A stretch of DNA of 64,000 nt. Source: Novosphingobium sp049354825 (lineage in GTDB: Bacteria; Pseudomonadota; Alphaproteobacteria; Sphingomonadales; Sphingomonadaceae). Location: contig NZ_CP186480.1 of NCBI RefSeq assembly GCF_049354825.1, positions 2,294,001-2,358,000 on the forward strand, in the 5' to 3' direction. Each line of letters begins with the position of its first letter. The stretch's first letter is position 1. Shown here piece by piece: positions 7,797 through 15,902 of the stretch. The notes beneath the pieces were generated by a model. That model searched no databases, was not told the origin of the DNA, and saw only the letters and a program-made list of their open reading frames with translations. The translations under genes and the position numbers were made by a program.

Positions 7797-9060
7797 TACC
7801 CGGCTCCACGCCGATCCTTCCCGTGTCGTTCTGAGGCCGTTCCACCTGGGGTGGCAATCCTCGAGCGCGCCCGGCGGACGGGCGATGAAACTGGTCGAGG
7901 ATATAGCCGCGCTCAGCGACAAGGCCGCCAACGCCGAATGGCGCCGCGTGGTGCAGGATTTCTCAAGCCGGCACTGGCAGACCGAGCAGATGTTCGAGAC
8001 CCGCTATGACGAGGTCGAGGCGCAGCTTGGATTGCAGGATCGTGACTTCAGCCGTGCCCGCAAGCGACTGATCGGCGCCTACTTCTGCCACGAATACACT
8101 TATGCTGCGGCGGCCCTGATGAACCCGTCGATCGTCCCGCACCCCGATCAGTCGGGCATGCGCAAGGGTTCGTGCCGCTTCGTCATGAGCCTGCGTGCCG
8201 TGGGCGAGGGGCACATCAGCTCGGTCGCATTCCGCGAAGGCATCGCGCACGACGACGGCCAGTTCGACCTTTGGCCGCAAAGCGCGTTTGCCACCTCGGT
8301 CGATCTGGAAGACGCAACGCTGACCGACACGGACAGCGCGGTGACCGTCTATCGCCACGCCGAATCGAGCTTGTCGAACACGGTGATCTTCCCGATCACC
8401 GAACAGCAGCGCGGCGGGCTTGAAGACTTGCGGATGGTCAAGTTCGAACATGACGACGGCAGCCACGAATATATCGGCACCTATACCGCCTATTCGGGCA
8501 GCTCGATCCGGTCGGAACTGCTGCGCACGCGCAATTTTCACCAGTTCGAGCTCGAACCGATCGAGGGCAAGGCCGGCCGCAACAAGGGCATGGCACTGTT
8601 TCCGAAGAAGATCGACGGCCAGTACATGATGATCGGACGGCAGGACGGAAAGAACCTGTTCCTGCTCCGCTCAGACACGATCGACACTTGGGACGACGAC
8701 GGCATCCTGCTGATGGAGCCGGAATATCCTTGGGAATTCATCCAGATCGGCAACTGCGGCAGCCCCATCGAAACCGAGCATGGCTGGCTGATGTTCACGC
8801 ATGGCGTCGGCGCGATGCGCAAGTATGCGCTGGGCTGCGCGCTGCTCGACAAGAACGACCCCTCGAAGATCCTTGGCCGCACCAAAGAGCCCGTGCTGAC
8901 CGCCGAAAATGCCGACCGTGCCGGCTACGTTCCCAACGTGGTCTACACCTGCGGCGCGCTCAAGGTGGGTGAGCGGCTGCTGATTCCCTATGGCATTTCC
9001 GACAGCGCGGTCGGCTTTGCGACGGTGAGCATCGACGACCTGATGCAACTGCTTGTCTGA
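7750..9060 (+). CDS. glycoside hydrolase family 130 protein (mannoside phosphorylase family)
   Basis: A 436-residue five-bladed beta-propeller-type enzyme of GH130. Family members phosphorolyse beta-mannosides to alpha-mannose-1-phosphate, or run in reverse to build beta-mannan. Features include DPSRVVLRPFHLGW at the N-terminus, MNPSIVPHP, and KGMALFPKKIDGQYMMIGRQD in the substrate-facing blades. The GTG at 7750 lies inside the end of the glycosyltransferase gene, with an AGGGG ribosome site 6-8 nt upstream; no other start keeps the conserved N-terminus. Its neighbours feed mannose-1-phosphate to GDP-mannose, so the enzyme probably links an internal mannan or mannosyl oligosaccharide to that pool. 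Confidence 0.85.
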   Translation: MSRDQSQPDSPLQILDTRLHADPSRVVLRPFHLGWQSSSAPGGRAMKLVEDIAALSDKAANAEWRRVVQDFSSRHWQTEQMFETRYDEVEAQLGLQDRDFSRARKRLIGAYFCHEYTYAAAALMNPSIVPHPDQSGMRKGSCRFVMSLRAVGEGHISSVAFREGIAHDDGQFDLWPQSAFATSVDLEDATLTDTDSAVTVYRHAESSLSNTVIFPITEQQRGGLEDLRMVKFEHDDGSHEYIGTYTAYSGSSIRSELLRTRNFHQFELEPIEGKAGRNKGMALFPKKIDGQYMMIGRQDGKNLFLLRSDTIDTWDDDGILLMEPEYPWEFIQIGNCGSPIETEHGWLMFTHGVGAMRKYALGCALLDKNDPSKILGRTKEPVLTAENADRAGYVPNVVYTCGALKVGERLLIPYGISDSAVGFATVSIDDLMQLLV

Positions 9061-9081
9061 CCGCGCGTTTCACGGCCTGAT

Positions 9082-10122
9082 ATGACCAAGATCACCCCCG
9101 TTATCCTGTGCGGCGGCAGCGGCACGCGCCTCTGGCCCCGCAGCCGCGTGTCCAAGCCCAAGCCGTTCCTGCCGCTCGTCGGCGACACGACGCTGTTCGA
9201 GGCGACCGTCGACCGCGCCGGCGATCCCGAGCATTTCGCACCGCCCGTGGTGGTGACAGGAACGAAGCACCTTTGCCATGTCGAGGAGCAGCTGGCCGCG
9301 GACCAGGGCGCGCAGATCATCGTCGAGCCGAGCGCGCGCAACACCGCGGCCGCGATCGCGCTGGCGGCGCTGCGGCTGGCGCCGGACGACATCATGCTGG
9401 TGTGCCCCAGCGATCACCACATCGCCGACGTCGCCGCGTTTCGCACCGCCGCCCGGGCCGCAGCGGCGCTGGCGGAGGACGATTGGCTGGTCTCATTCGG
9501 GATCGAGGCGACCGCGCCGGAAACCGGCTTCGGCTATCTCCATCGCGGTGAACGGATCGCGGGCAGCGAGGGCTACCAGGTTGCCCGCTTCGTCGAGAAG
9601 CCCGACGCCGCCCGGGCCGAGGCATTCATCGCCTCGGGCGAATACGCCTGGAACGGCGGCATCTTCGCCTTTCGGGTCGGCGCCTTTCTCAAGGAGCTGG
9701 AAGAACACCGCCCGGCGATCCTTGCCGCGGCGCGCGAAGCGGTCGCCAAGGGTAACGCCGACGGCGCGCGCTTTCACCCCGATGCCGCCGCCTTTGCCGC
9801 GATCGACAGCGAATCGGTCGACTACGCGGTCATGGAGAACACGCGCCGCGCCGCAATGGTACCGGCGACGATGGGCTGGTCAGATATCGGCAACTGGCAG
9901 GCCCTTCACGTCGCGCGGAACCGCGATGCGGACGGCAACGCGGTTACCGGCCCGGCCGAACTGGTGGGCTGCAGGAACGTCATGGTCGATACCGATGGCC
10001 CGCGGGTTTCGGTGATCGGACTGGAGGACGTGATCGTCGTCGTCGACAACGGCGAGGTCCTGGTGACGACCGCGGCGGGCGCCCAGCTGGTCGGCAAGCT
10101 CGGCGGGGCGGTGCACCAGTGA
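9082..10122 (+). CDS. manC: mannose-1-phosphate guanylyltransferase
   Basis: Makes GDP-mannose from GTP and mannose-1-phosphate. The pyrophosphorylase signature CGGSGTRLWPRSR is at residues 10-22, PSDHHIAD carries the metal-binding Asp, and FVEKPD is the sugar-binding motif. At 346 residues it has only the nucleotidyltransferase and left-handed helix domains and lacks the isomerase domain of the roughly 470-residue bifunctional enzymes. The isomerase is instead the next gene, whose GTG overlaps this stop by 4 nt. Confidence 0.94.
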   Translation: MTKITPVILCGGSGTRLWPRSRVSKPKPFLPLVGDTTLFEATVDRAGDPEHFAPPVVVTGTKHLCHVEEQLAADQGAQIIVEPSARNTAAAIALAALRLAPDDIMLVCPSDHHIADVAAFRTAARAAAALAEDDWLVSFGIEATAPETGFGYLHRGERIAGSEGYQVARFVEKPDAARAEAFIASGEYAWNGGIFAFRVGAFLKELEEHRPAILAAAREAVAKGNADGARFHPDAAAFAAIDSESVDYAVMENTRRAAMVPATMGWSDIGNWQALHVARNRDADGNAVTGPAELVGCRNVMVDTDGPRVSVIGLEDVIVVVDNGEVLVTTAAGAQLVGKLGGAVHQ

Positions 10123-10943
10123 GCCGGATCCTGGAAACCAGATCGGTCGAAAAGCCCTGGGGCGTCGAGCACCTGCCGCCGCCCTTCGCCTCCAAACCCG
10201 GCGAGAAGATCGGTGAGATCTGGTTCGAGCCGCCGCCCGAGCTGCCCGAGCTTCTGGTCAAGTACATCTTCACCAGCGAGGCGCTGTCGGTCCAGGTCCA
10301 CCCGACCGATGCGCAGACCCAGGCCAAGGGGCTGGGCCGCCAGGGCAAGGAAGAGTGCTGGCTGATCGTTTCGGCGCAATGCGATGCCAAGCTGGGCATC
10401 GGCTTCGTCGAGGACATCGGCGCCGAAGCGATGCGCGCCGCCGCCCTCGACGGTTCGATCGAAAACAAGCTGCGCTGGTACCCGGTCAAGCCGGGCGACT
10501 TCTTCTACATCCCGGCCAACACCGTGCACGCCATCGGCGCCGGGGTCGGGCTGATCGAAGTGCAGCAGAACAGCGACATCACCTACCGGCTGTACGACTA
10601 CGGGCGCGCGCGCGAACTGCACCTCGATGACAGCGTCGCGGTTGCCAAAGGCGAACCCTATGCGGCTCATTGGCACAAGCACGTCGCGCAGACCGGCGCG
10701 GCCAGCCTGGTCGACGGGCCGCTGTTCAAGCTGGAGCAGTACGACGGGCCCTTGCCGGGCGACGTCGCGGACCAGTTCGGCACCGGGCCGCTGCTGGTGA
10801 TCCCGCGCAGTCATGGCACGCGCGTGGGCGGGTCCGCAGTCGAGCCCGGGCAGTGCGCGCTCGCCGACACGCTGGCCGATGTCGTGCTGGCACAGGGCGC
10901 ACTGGGCCTGATGGCGCAGCCGCTCGCCGCCGCTAGGCGCTAG
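10119..10943 (+). CDS. manA: class I mannose-6-phosphate isomerase
   Basis: A 274-residue zinc-dependent cupin that interconverts fructose-6-phosphate and mannose-6-phosphate. Zinc ligands are visible in VQVHPTD, in the EECW motif and in ANTVHAIG. It completes the set GT4, GH130, manC, manA on one transcript with 4-nt and 47-nt overlaps; a phosphomannomutase is not in the window. The GTG start at 10119 overlaps the manC stop. Its TAG overlaps the stop of the convergent amidohydrolase (CTAG). Confidence 0.93.
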   Translation: MSRILETRSVEKPWGVEHLPPPFASKPGEKIGEIWFEPPPELPELLVKYIFTSEALSVQVHPTDAQTQAKGLGRQGKEECWLIVSAQCDAKLGIGFVEDIGAEAMRAAALDGSIENKLRWYPVKPGDFFYIPANTVHAIGAGVGLIEVQQNSDITYRLYDYGRARELHLDDSVAVAKGEPYAAHWHKHVAQTGAASLVDGPLFKLEQYDGPLPGDVADQFGTGPLLVIPRSHGTRVGGSAVEPGQCALADTLADVVLAQGALGLMAQPLAAARR

Positions 10944-12151
10944 GCCGCGAAGCCCGCGCGCAGGAACCGCTCGGCCAGGCCGGCCAGCAGCGCCGCGCCG
11001 CGCGGCAGCACGCTCTCGTCGACCATCATCCGGGTCGAGTGGATCGAGCAGCACTGCGTCCAGTCGGCGCCTTCCGCCGCGACGCCGAGGAAGAACATCG
11101 CCCCCGGCGCCTTTTCCAGCACGTAGGAGAAATCCTCGGCCCCCATGATCGGGGTTTGCAGGGTCTGCCACGCCTCGGCGCCGAACAGCTCGGTGGTGAC
11201 CGCCTCGCCGAGCGTAACCGCGCGCGGGTCGCAGACGGTGACCGGGAAGCCGGGCGTGATCGTGACAGTGGCGGACAGGCCGTGCGCCCCCGCGATCCCC
11301 TCGGCCAGCTGCGTGATCGCACGCTTCAGCGCCTCGCGGTGCGGTGGCGACAGCGTGCGCATCGTGCCGCGCAGATGCGCCGAATCGGGAATGACGTTGT
11401 GCGTGGTGCCGGCTTCGATCCTGGCGATCGTCACCACGACCGGGTCGTGCGCGTCGAAGCGGCGCGTTACCAGCGTCTGCAGCGCGGTGACGATCTCGCA
11501 GGCGACCGGCACCGGGTCGGCGACCTGGTGCGGCATAGAAGCATGGCCGCCGCGTCCGGTCACCGTGACGTCGATCTGATCGGCGGAGGCCAGCAGCGCC
11601 CCGGCGCGCCCGGCCACCAGTCCGTGCCGGGCATTGGGCATGATGTGCAGCGCGAAGGCGGCATCGGGCAGCGGATCGATCAGGCCATCGTCCAGCATGA
11701 AGCGGGCACCGTGGAAGCCTTCCTCGCCCGGCTGGAACATCAGCAGGACATCTCCGGCCAGCTCCTCGCGCCGCGCCGCCAGCAGCCGCGCCGCGCCCGC
11801 CAGCATGGCGACGTGGGTGTCGTGCCCGCAGGCGTGCATCGCCCCCGGCACGGTCGAGGCGAAGTCCAGCCCGGTCTCCTCGGGCATCGGCAGCGCGTCC
11901 ATGTCGCCGCGCAACAGCACGCGGCGGCTGGGCTGGGCACCCGGCTTGCCGCCCTTGAGCACGCCGACCAGGCCGGTGGTCGAGGGGCCCTCGCGCCAGG
12001 CGATCGGCAGGTCGGCCAGCGCCGCCTTGACCTTGTCGCGGGTCCTGGGTGTCTGCAGTCCCAGCTCCGGCTCGGCATGAATGGCGCGGCGAAGCGAGAC
12101 GATGTCATCGGCGATGGCGTGCGCGTCTTCGAGAAGGGTTTCGGTCAGCAT
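10940..12151 (-). CDS. M20 family amidohydrolase (hippurate hydrolase/IAA-amino acid hydrolase type)
   Basis: A 403-residue cytoplasmic metallo-amidase that cleaves N-acyl amino acids; the exact substrate is not deducible. Metal ligands lie in HACGHDTHVAML, GEEGFHGAR and the C-terminal MGAEDFSYVLE, with a dimerisation domain (VTGRGGHASMPHQ) between. The start ATG 12151 gives the normal family N-terminus (ADDIVSLRRAIHAEPELG). The longer open frame upstream belongs to antisense sequence of the next gene. The gap to the upstream phosphotransferase stop is 32 nt, so the two may share a transcript. Confidence 0.88.
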   Translation of the reverse strand: MLTETLLEDAHAIADDIVSLRRAIHAEPELGLQTPRTRDKVKAALADLPIAWREGPSTTGLVGVLKGGKPGAQPSRRVLLRGDMDALPMPEETGLDFASTVPGAMHACGHDTHVAMLAGAARLLAARREELAGDVLLMFQPGEEGFHGARFMLDDGLIDPLPDAAFALHIMPNARHGLVAGRAGALLASADQIDVTVTGRGGHASMPHQVADPVPVACEIVTALQTLVTRRFDAHDPVVVTIARIEAGTTHNVIPDSAHLRGTMRTLSPPHREALKRAITQLAEGIAGAHGLSATVTITPGFPVTVCDPRAVTLGEAVTTELFGAEAWQTLQTPIMGAEDFSYVLEKAPGAMFFLGVAAEGADWTQCCSIHSTRMMVDESVLPRGAALLAGLAERFLRAGFAA

Positions 12152-12183
12152 GGCGGCATCCTGCAGCGCGCCCGGGCCCAAGT

Positions 12184-13125
12184 CTAGGCGGCAGCGCTTC
12201 CCATCTCGATCCGGCGGGCGATGCGCCGGGCCGAACGGTTGTGCAGGATCACCGACACCACCAGCAGCGCGTTCAGCACCACGGTCTGGTAAAGGAAATA
12301 CCAGATCGGACCGCCCAGCAGCATCGAGATGCCCAGCACAATCGCGCGCGGATTTGGGCCAAGAAATTTCAGCAGCAGCAACAGCGGCCGCGCCTCGCGC
12401 CCGATTTCGGTGCGGATGGCGGCGAGTCGCTGCGGGTTGTCCTGCGCCGCCTCGACCGCGCTGTCGACCTGCACCGCGAACGGCGTCAGCCCGGTGGCGA
12501 GCCGCAGGTACAAGTCCGCGATCGCGCCCAGGCCGCGGCGCCCGCCGATGGCGCCGTCGGCCGCCCGGCTGTTGCGAAGCCACGGGGTGCCGTGCATCCA
12601 CCACTGGTACTGCCGGCGCTGCACCTCGACATGGTTCGACTGCACGATGTGGCTAAGGCCCGCGCCGATCGCCCAGGCCCAGCCCCATGCGCCCATCTGG
12701 TGCTGCAGGATCGTGCCGAGGACGAGGTAGAGGACGACGTGGCTGGCATAGTCGCAAATGCCGTCCACCATCTCGCCGACGGGGCTCGACCGGCCGGTCA
12801 GGCGGGCCAGGTCGCCGTCGGCACCGTCGACGATGTGCCACGTCATGTGCAGGGCCATGCCCAGCAGCGGCGCCAGCGGATACCACGGCTGGGCATAGGC
12901 CCACGCCGCCGCGACCACGAACAGCGCCCCGATCACCGAGACCATGTTGGGCGTCAGCGGCGTCCTCGCCAGCACGCGCGCCAATTGCCACGCCAGCGGA
13001 TGGTACAGCCAGCGGTTGAGCGGGTCCTGAAGCTCGGCCGGGCGGACGGGCCGCACAGGCGCGGCGCCGAGGCCTGAATCCGGGGAGGCGGGCGCGGTGC
13101 GCGCGGCCAGGTCTGGTGTCGGCAC
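12184..13125 (-). CDS. CDP-alcohol phosphatidyltransferase family membrane protein
   Basis: An integral membrane enzyme (313 aa from this start) that transfers a phosphoalcohol from a CDP-activated donor. The complete CDP-AP signature DGxxARx8GxxxDxxxD is present (DGDLARL...GEMVDGICD), with all metal-binding Asp residues. About six hydrophobic segments follow the usual pattern. GTG 13125 has a GGAGG 4 nt upstream; an ATG at 13200 in the same frame would add 25 Arg-rich residues that look non-coding. It diverges from inositol-phosphate synthase and its nucleotidyltransferase, which suggests that inositol, carried as a CDP derivative or as the acceptor, is its substrate (inference). Confidence 0.85.
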   Translation of the reverse strand: MPTPDLAARTAPASPDSGLGAAPVRPVRPAELQDPLNRWLYHPLAWQLARVLARTPLTPNMVSVIGALFVVAAAWAYAQPWYPLAPLLGMALHMTWHIVDGADGDLARLTGRSSPVGEMVDGICDYASHVVLYLVLGTILQHQMGAWGWAWAIGAGLSHIVQSNHVEVQRRQYQWWMHGTPWLRNSRAADGAIGGRRGLGAIADLYLRLATGLTPFAVQVDSAVEAAQDNPQRLAAIRTEIGREARPLLLLLKFLGPNPRAIVLGISMLLGGPIWYFLYQTVVLNALLVVSVILHNRSARRIARRIEMGSAAA

Positions 13126-13375
13126 GGGTCCTCCGCGGCCGCGCTCTGCGGCCCTGCGCGGCATCCATAGCGCGCGCGCGTGGCGGCCGGAAGGGACCAT
13201 CGTTCACCCCCGGCAAGGTCCGGTTCACCATCGCGCGCGCTTGTGGCCGACGCGCCACGGATGCGCCCACGCTTGACGCGCCCCAAACTTCTTGCTTTTG
13301 GCGCGCGGTTTCTCGATTACGCGCGTTTGAAACAATCGATTGCGGCGCGTCGCTCGGAAGGATCGGATTACTACC

Positions 13376-14476
13376 ATGCAGCCCATCAAGGTCGCCATCA
13401 TCGGCGTCGGCAATTGCGCTTCCTCGCTGGTCCAGGGCGTCGCCCATTACCGGCAGAACAACTCCAAGCAGGGCCTCATCCATGACGTGATCGGCGGCTA
13501 CGGTGCCGGTGACGTGGATTTCGTGCTCGGCGTCGACGTTGACGAGCGCAAGGTCGGCAAGGATATCTCCGAAGCCATCTTCGAGCAGCCCAACAACACC
13601 GCCGTCTTCATGGCCGACGTGCCCAAGACCGGCGTCAAGGTCATCATGGGCAAAGTGCTCGACGGCGTAGCCCCGCACATGACCGAACTGGGCGAGAAGG
13701 GCTTCATCCTTTCGCACGAGCACGAGGCCGACAAGGCCGCGATCGTCCAGGCGATCCGCGATTCCGGCGCCGAGGTGCTGGTCAACTTCCTGCCCGTGGG
13801 TTCGCAGGACGCGACCGAGTTCTACATGGAATGCGCGCTCGAGGCCGGCGTCGGCGTCGTCAACTGCATGCCCGTGTTCATCGCCAGCCGTCCCGAGTGG
13901 GAAGCCCGCTTCCGCGAGGCCGGCCTGCCGATCGTCGGCGACGACGTGAAGGCCCAGCTGGGCGCCACGATCGTCCACCGCGTGCTGTCCAGCCTGTTCG
14001 GTGCGCGCGGCGTCAACGTCGACCGCACGTATCAGCTCAACACCGGCGGCAACACCGATTTCATGAACATGCTCGATCGCCAGCGCCTCGGTTCGAAGAA
14101 GGAATCGAAGACCGAGGCCGTCCAGTCGATGCTGGCGCAGCGCCTGGCCGACGAGAACATCCACGTCGGCCCGTCGGACTACGTGCCGTGGCAGAAGGAC
14201 AACAAGCTGTGCTTCCTGCGCATGGAAGGCAACTTGTGGGGCAACGTTCCGATGAACCTGGAACTTCGCCTGTCGGTGGAAGACAGCCCCAACTCGGCCG
14301 CGGTCGTGATGGACGCCATCCGCTGCACCAAGGTCGCGCTCGACCGCGGTGACGGCGGCGCCCTGATCGGCCCGTCGGCCTACTTCTGCAAGCACCCGCC
14401 GCAGCAGTTCAACGATGATCTGGCGGCCCAGATGGTCGAGGAATACATCGCCGATACCGCCCTGGCTGCCGAGTAA
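13376..14476 (+). CDS. ino1: inositol-3-phosphate synthase
   Basis: Converts glucose-6-phosphate to 1D-myo-inositol-3-phosphate using NAD. At 366 residues it is the short prokaryotic form (eukaryotic enzymes are over 500). The NAD-binding motif is GVGNCASSLVQG near the N-terminus; the conserved catalytic region includes FLPVGSQ, TYQLNTGGNTDFMNM and KTEAVQSM. ATG 13376 has a GGAAGGA stretch about 15 nt upstream. The 13201-13375 gap between the divergent genes must hold both promoters; I could not assign them firmly. Confidence 0.95.
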   Translation: MQPIKVAIIGVGNCASSLVQGVAHYRQNNSKQGLIHDVIGGYGAGDVDFVLGVDVDERKVGKDISEAIFEQPNNTAVFMADVPKTGVKVIMGKVLDGVAPHMTELGEKGFILSHEHEADKAAIVQAIRDSGAEVLVNFLPVGSQDATEFYMECALEAGVGVVNCMPVFIASRPEWEARFREAGLPIVGDDVKAQLGATIVHRVLSSLFGARGVNVDRTYQLNTGGNTDFMNMLDRQRLGSKKESKTEAVQSMLAQRLADENIHVGPSDYVPWQKDNKLCFLRMEGNLWGNVPMNLELRLSVEDSPNSAAVVMDAIRCTKVALDRGDGGALIGPSAYFCKHPPQQFNDDLAAQMVEEYIADTALAAE

Positions 14477-14515
14477 TCGGGACCGCGTAATCGCGCGGAC
14501 ATAAGCGCATACCGG

Positions 14516-14550
14516 CGGCGCCGGTCGGGATCGCCCGGCCGGCGCCGTTT
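14516..14550 (+). terminator. terminator or attenuator between ino1 and the nucleotidyltransferase
   Basis: Arms 14516-14529 and 14534-14547 pair over 14 bp (one G-U), loop ATCG, then TTT. It lies 15 nt upstream of the next ATG, so expression of the downstream gene would depend on read-through. Confidence 0.65.
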
Positions 14551-14564
14551 CGTTGGAGAGTGAG

Positions 14565-15314
14565 ATGGACGGCCTGATCATTGCCGCCGGTTATGGCAGC
14601 CGCCTGCGCGAACTGTCCGATTCAAAGCCGCTCACCCCGGTCGCGGGCGTGCCGCTGATCGAACTGGGCGTGCGCCGCCTGGCGGCCTGCGGGATCGCGC
14701 GGGTTGTCGTGGTGACCGGCCACGAGGGGGAACGGGTCGAGGCGTTCCTGGCCGCGCTGGCGGCGCGTACCGGCATCGCCATCGAATGCGCGCGCGTGGC
14801 CGACTGGTCGCTGCCCAACGGTCACTCGGTGATCGCGGGTGCCGCGCGCATCACCGGCGACTATATCCTGCAGATGGCGGACCACGTCTTCGCCCCGGCG
14901 ATCATAACCGGGCTGATGCAACAGGGTTCGCCAGAGCACGGGGTGACCCTGGCGGTCGATACCCGTACCGACAGCCCGCTGGTCGACCCCGACGACGCGA
15001 CCTGGGTCGAAACCGGCGACGGCGGCCTGATCCTCGCCATCGGCAAGACCATCGCGGCTTACGACGCGGTCGATTGCGGCGCCTTCCTGGCCACGCCGGA
15101 ACTGGCCGCGGCGATCGCGGGCGCGCTCGCGGACGGCAAGGCCGGCAGCCTGTCGGACGGGATGCAACGCCTGGCCGACGCGGGCCGCGCCGCGACGTGG
15201 GACATCGGTACCGACGATTCCGACGCCTGGTGGCTCGACGTCGACGATCCGCGCGCTCACGCCCTGGCCGAGGCTGAGGCCCCGGCGCGGCTGCCCGATC
15301 TTTACCGACGGTAA
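14565..15314 (+). CDS. sugar/inositol-phosphate nucleotidyltransferase-like protein
   Basis: A 249-residue NTP-transferase domain protein with the nucleotide-binding signature AAGYGSRLRELSDSKPLTP at the N-terminus and ADHVFAP carrying the metal-binding Asp. MobA-like proteins of this size next to inositol synthase and a CDP-alcohol transferase resemble the CTP:inositol-1-phosphate cytidylyltransferase half of the archaeal IPCT/DIPPS enzyme. CDP-inositol synthesis is therefore inferred, not proven. ATG 14565 has GGAGAG just upstream; the TTG at 14553 overlaps that site and is unlikely. The stop lies one base from the stop of the convergent DUF2141 gene. Confidence 0.8.
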   Translation: MDGLIIAAGYGSRLRELSDSKPLTPVAGVPLIELGVRRLAACGIARVVVVTGHEGERVEAFLAALAARTGIAIECARVADWSLPNGHSVIAGAARITGDYILQMADHVFAPAIITGLMQQGSPEHGVTLAVDTRTDSPLVDPDDATWVETGDGGLILAIGKTIAAYDAVDCGAFLATPELAAAIAGALADGKAGSLSDGMQRLADAGRAATWDIGTDDSDAWWLDVDDPRAHALAEAEAPARLPDLYRR

Positions 15315-15315
15315 C

Positions 15316-15804
15316 TTACGGGTATTTGACGGTAATCCGCGTCAGCAGGCCGGTTTTCGGCACGTTGAGCCGCACCGACCGGAACGAGGGCAGCCCGGCA
15401 ATCGTGACCGGGTTGTTGGCAAAGCCGTATCCTTCGGCCGGCAGGCCCAGCGCGCTGCGCTTGAACTTATGATTGCCGTCCTCGTCATGGTAGATCGCGA
15501 TGGCGTAGACGCCCGTGCGCGGCAGGAACATGCAGCCGCGCGTCGTCCCCGCGTTGGCCGGGATGTGGACGCCGTAAAGCGTGCCGCCCTTGGCCAGGAA
15601 CCGGCTGGAATCGTCAGGATAGAGCATGACCGCGATGTTGCCGTTGCCGTTGCGAACGTTCTCGAACGACACGTTGATCCAGGTGTCGCTGGGCGGTCCG
15701 GCGCAGCCCGCGGGCGCGGCCGATGCGGCACCGGGCAGGGCGAGGGCGAGGGAGGCGACGGCGAGGAGGGCGCCCTGACGCAGGCGGCGCATGATCGTGT
15801 ACAT
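15316..15804 (-). CDS. secreted DUF2141 domain protein
   Basis: A 162-residue exported protein. Residues 1-29 form a signal peptide (basic MYTIMRRLRQG, then a hydrophobic run to AASA). The mature part is a DUF2141 beta-sandwich with NVRNGNGNIAVMLYPDD and the family motif YAIAIYHDEDGNHKF. Function unknown; usually periplasmic. ATG 15804 has AGGA about 8 nt upstream; a second in-frame ATG at 15792 is possible. The 15805-15902 gap toward the ABC transporter stop contains no gene. Confidence 0.85.
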   Translation of the reverse strand: MYTIMRRLRQGALLAVASLALALPGAASAAPAGCAGPPSDTWINVSFENVRNGNGNIAVMLYPDDSSRFLAKGGTLYGVHIPANAGTTRGCMFLPRTGVYAIAIYHDEDGNHKFKRSALGLPAEGYGFANNPVTIAGLPSFRSVRLNVPKTGLLTRITVKYP

Positions 15805-15902
15805 CTGTGGATCCTGGAACGTTCGGTTTTCAACTGGCGCAGCGCCGCGATGCGGGTGCGTCTGCGGCGCTGAATAGCCTGTGAATTGGGCGAAAATAGG
15901 GA

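Noticed and set aside
12152..12604. 150-residue N-terminal extension of the M20 amidohydrolase
   Set aside because: The extra part overlaps the phosphotransferase gene in another frame and is Arg-rich; ATG 12151 gives the family start.
13264..13310. Imperfect inverted repeat upstream of ino1 as an operator
   Set aside because: The arms pair only with bulges, and no promoter element could be aligned to it convincingly.
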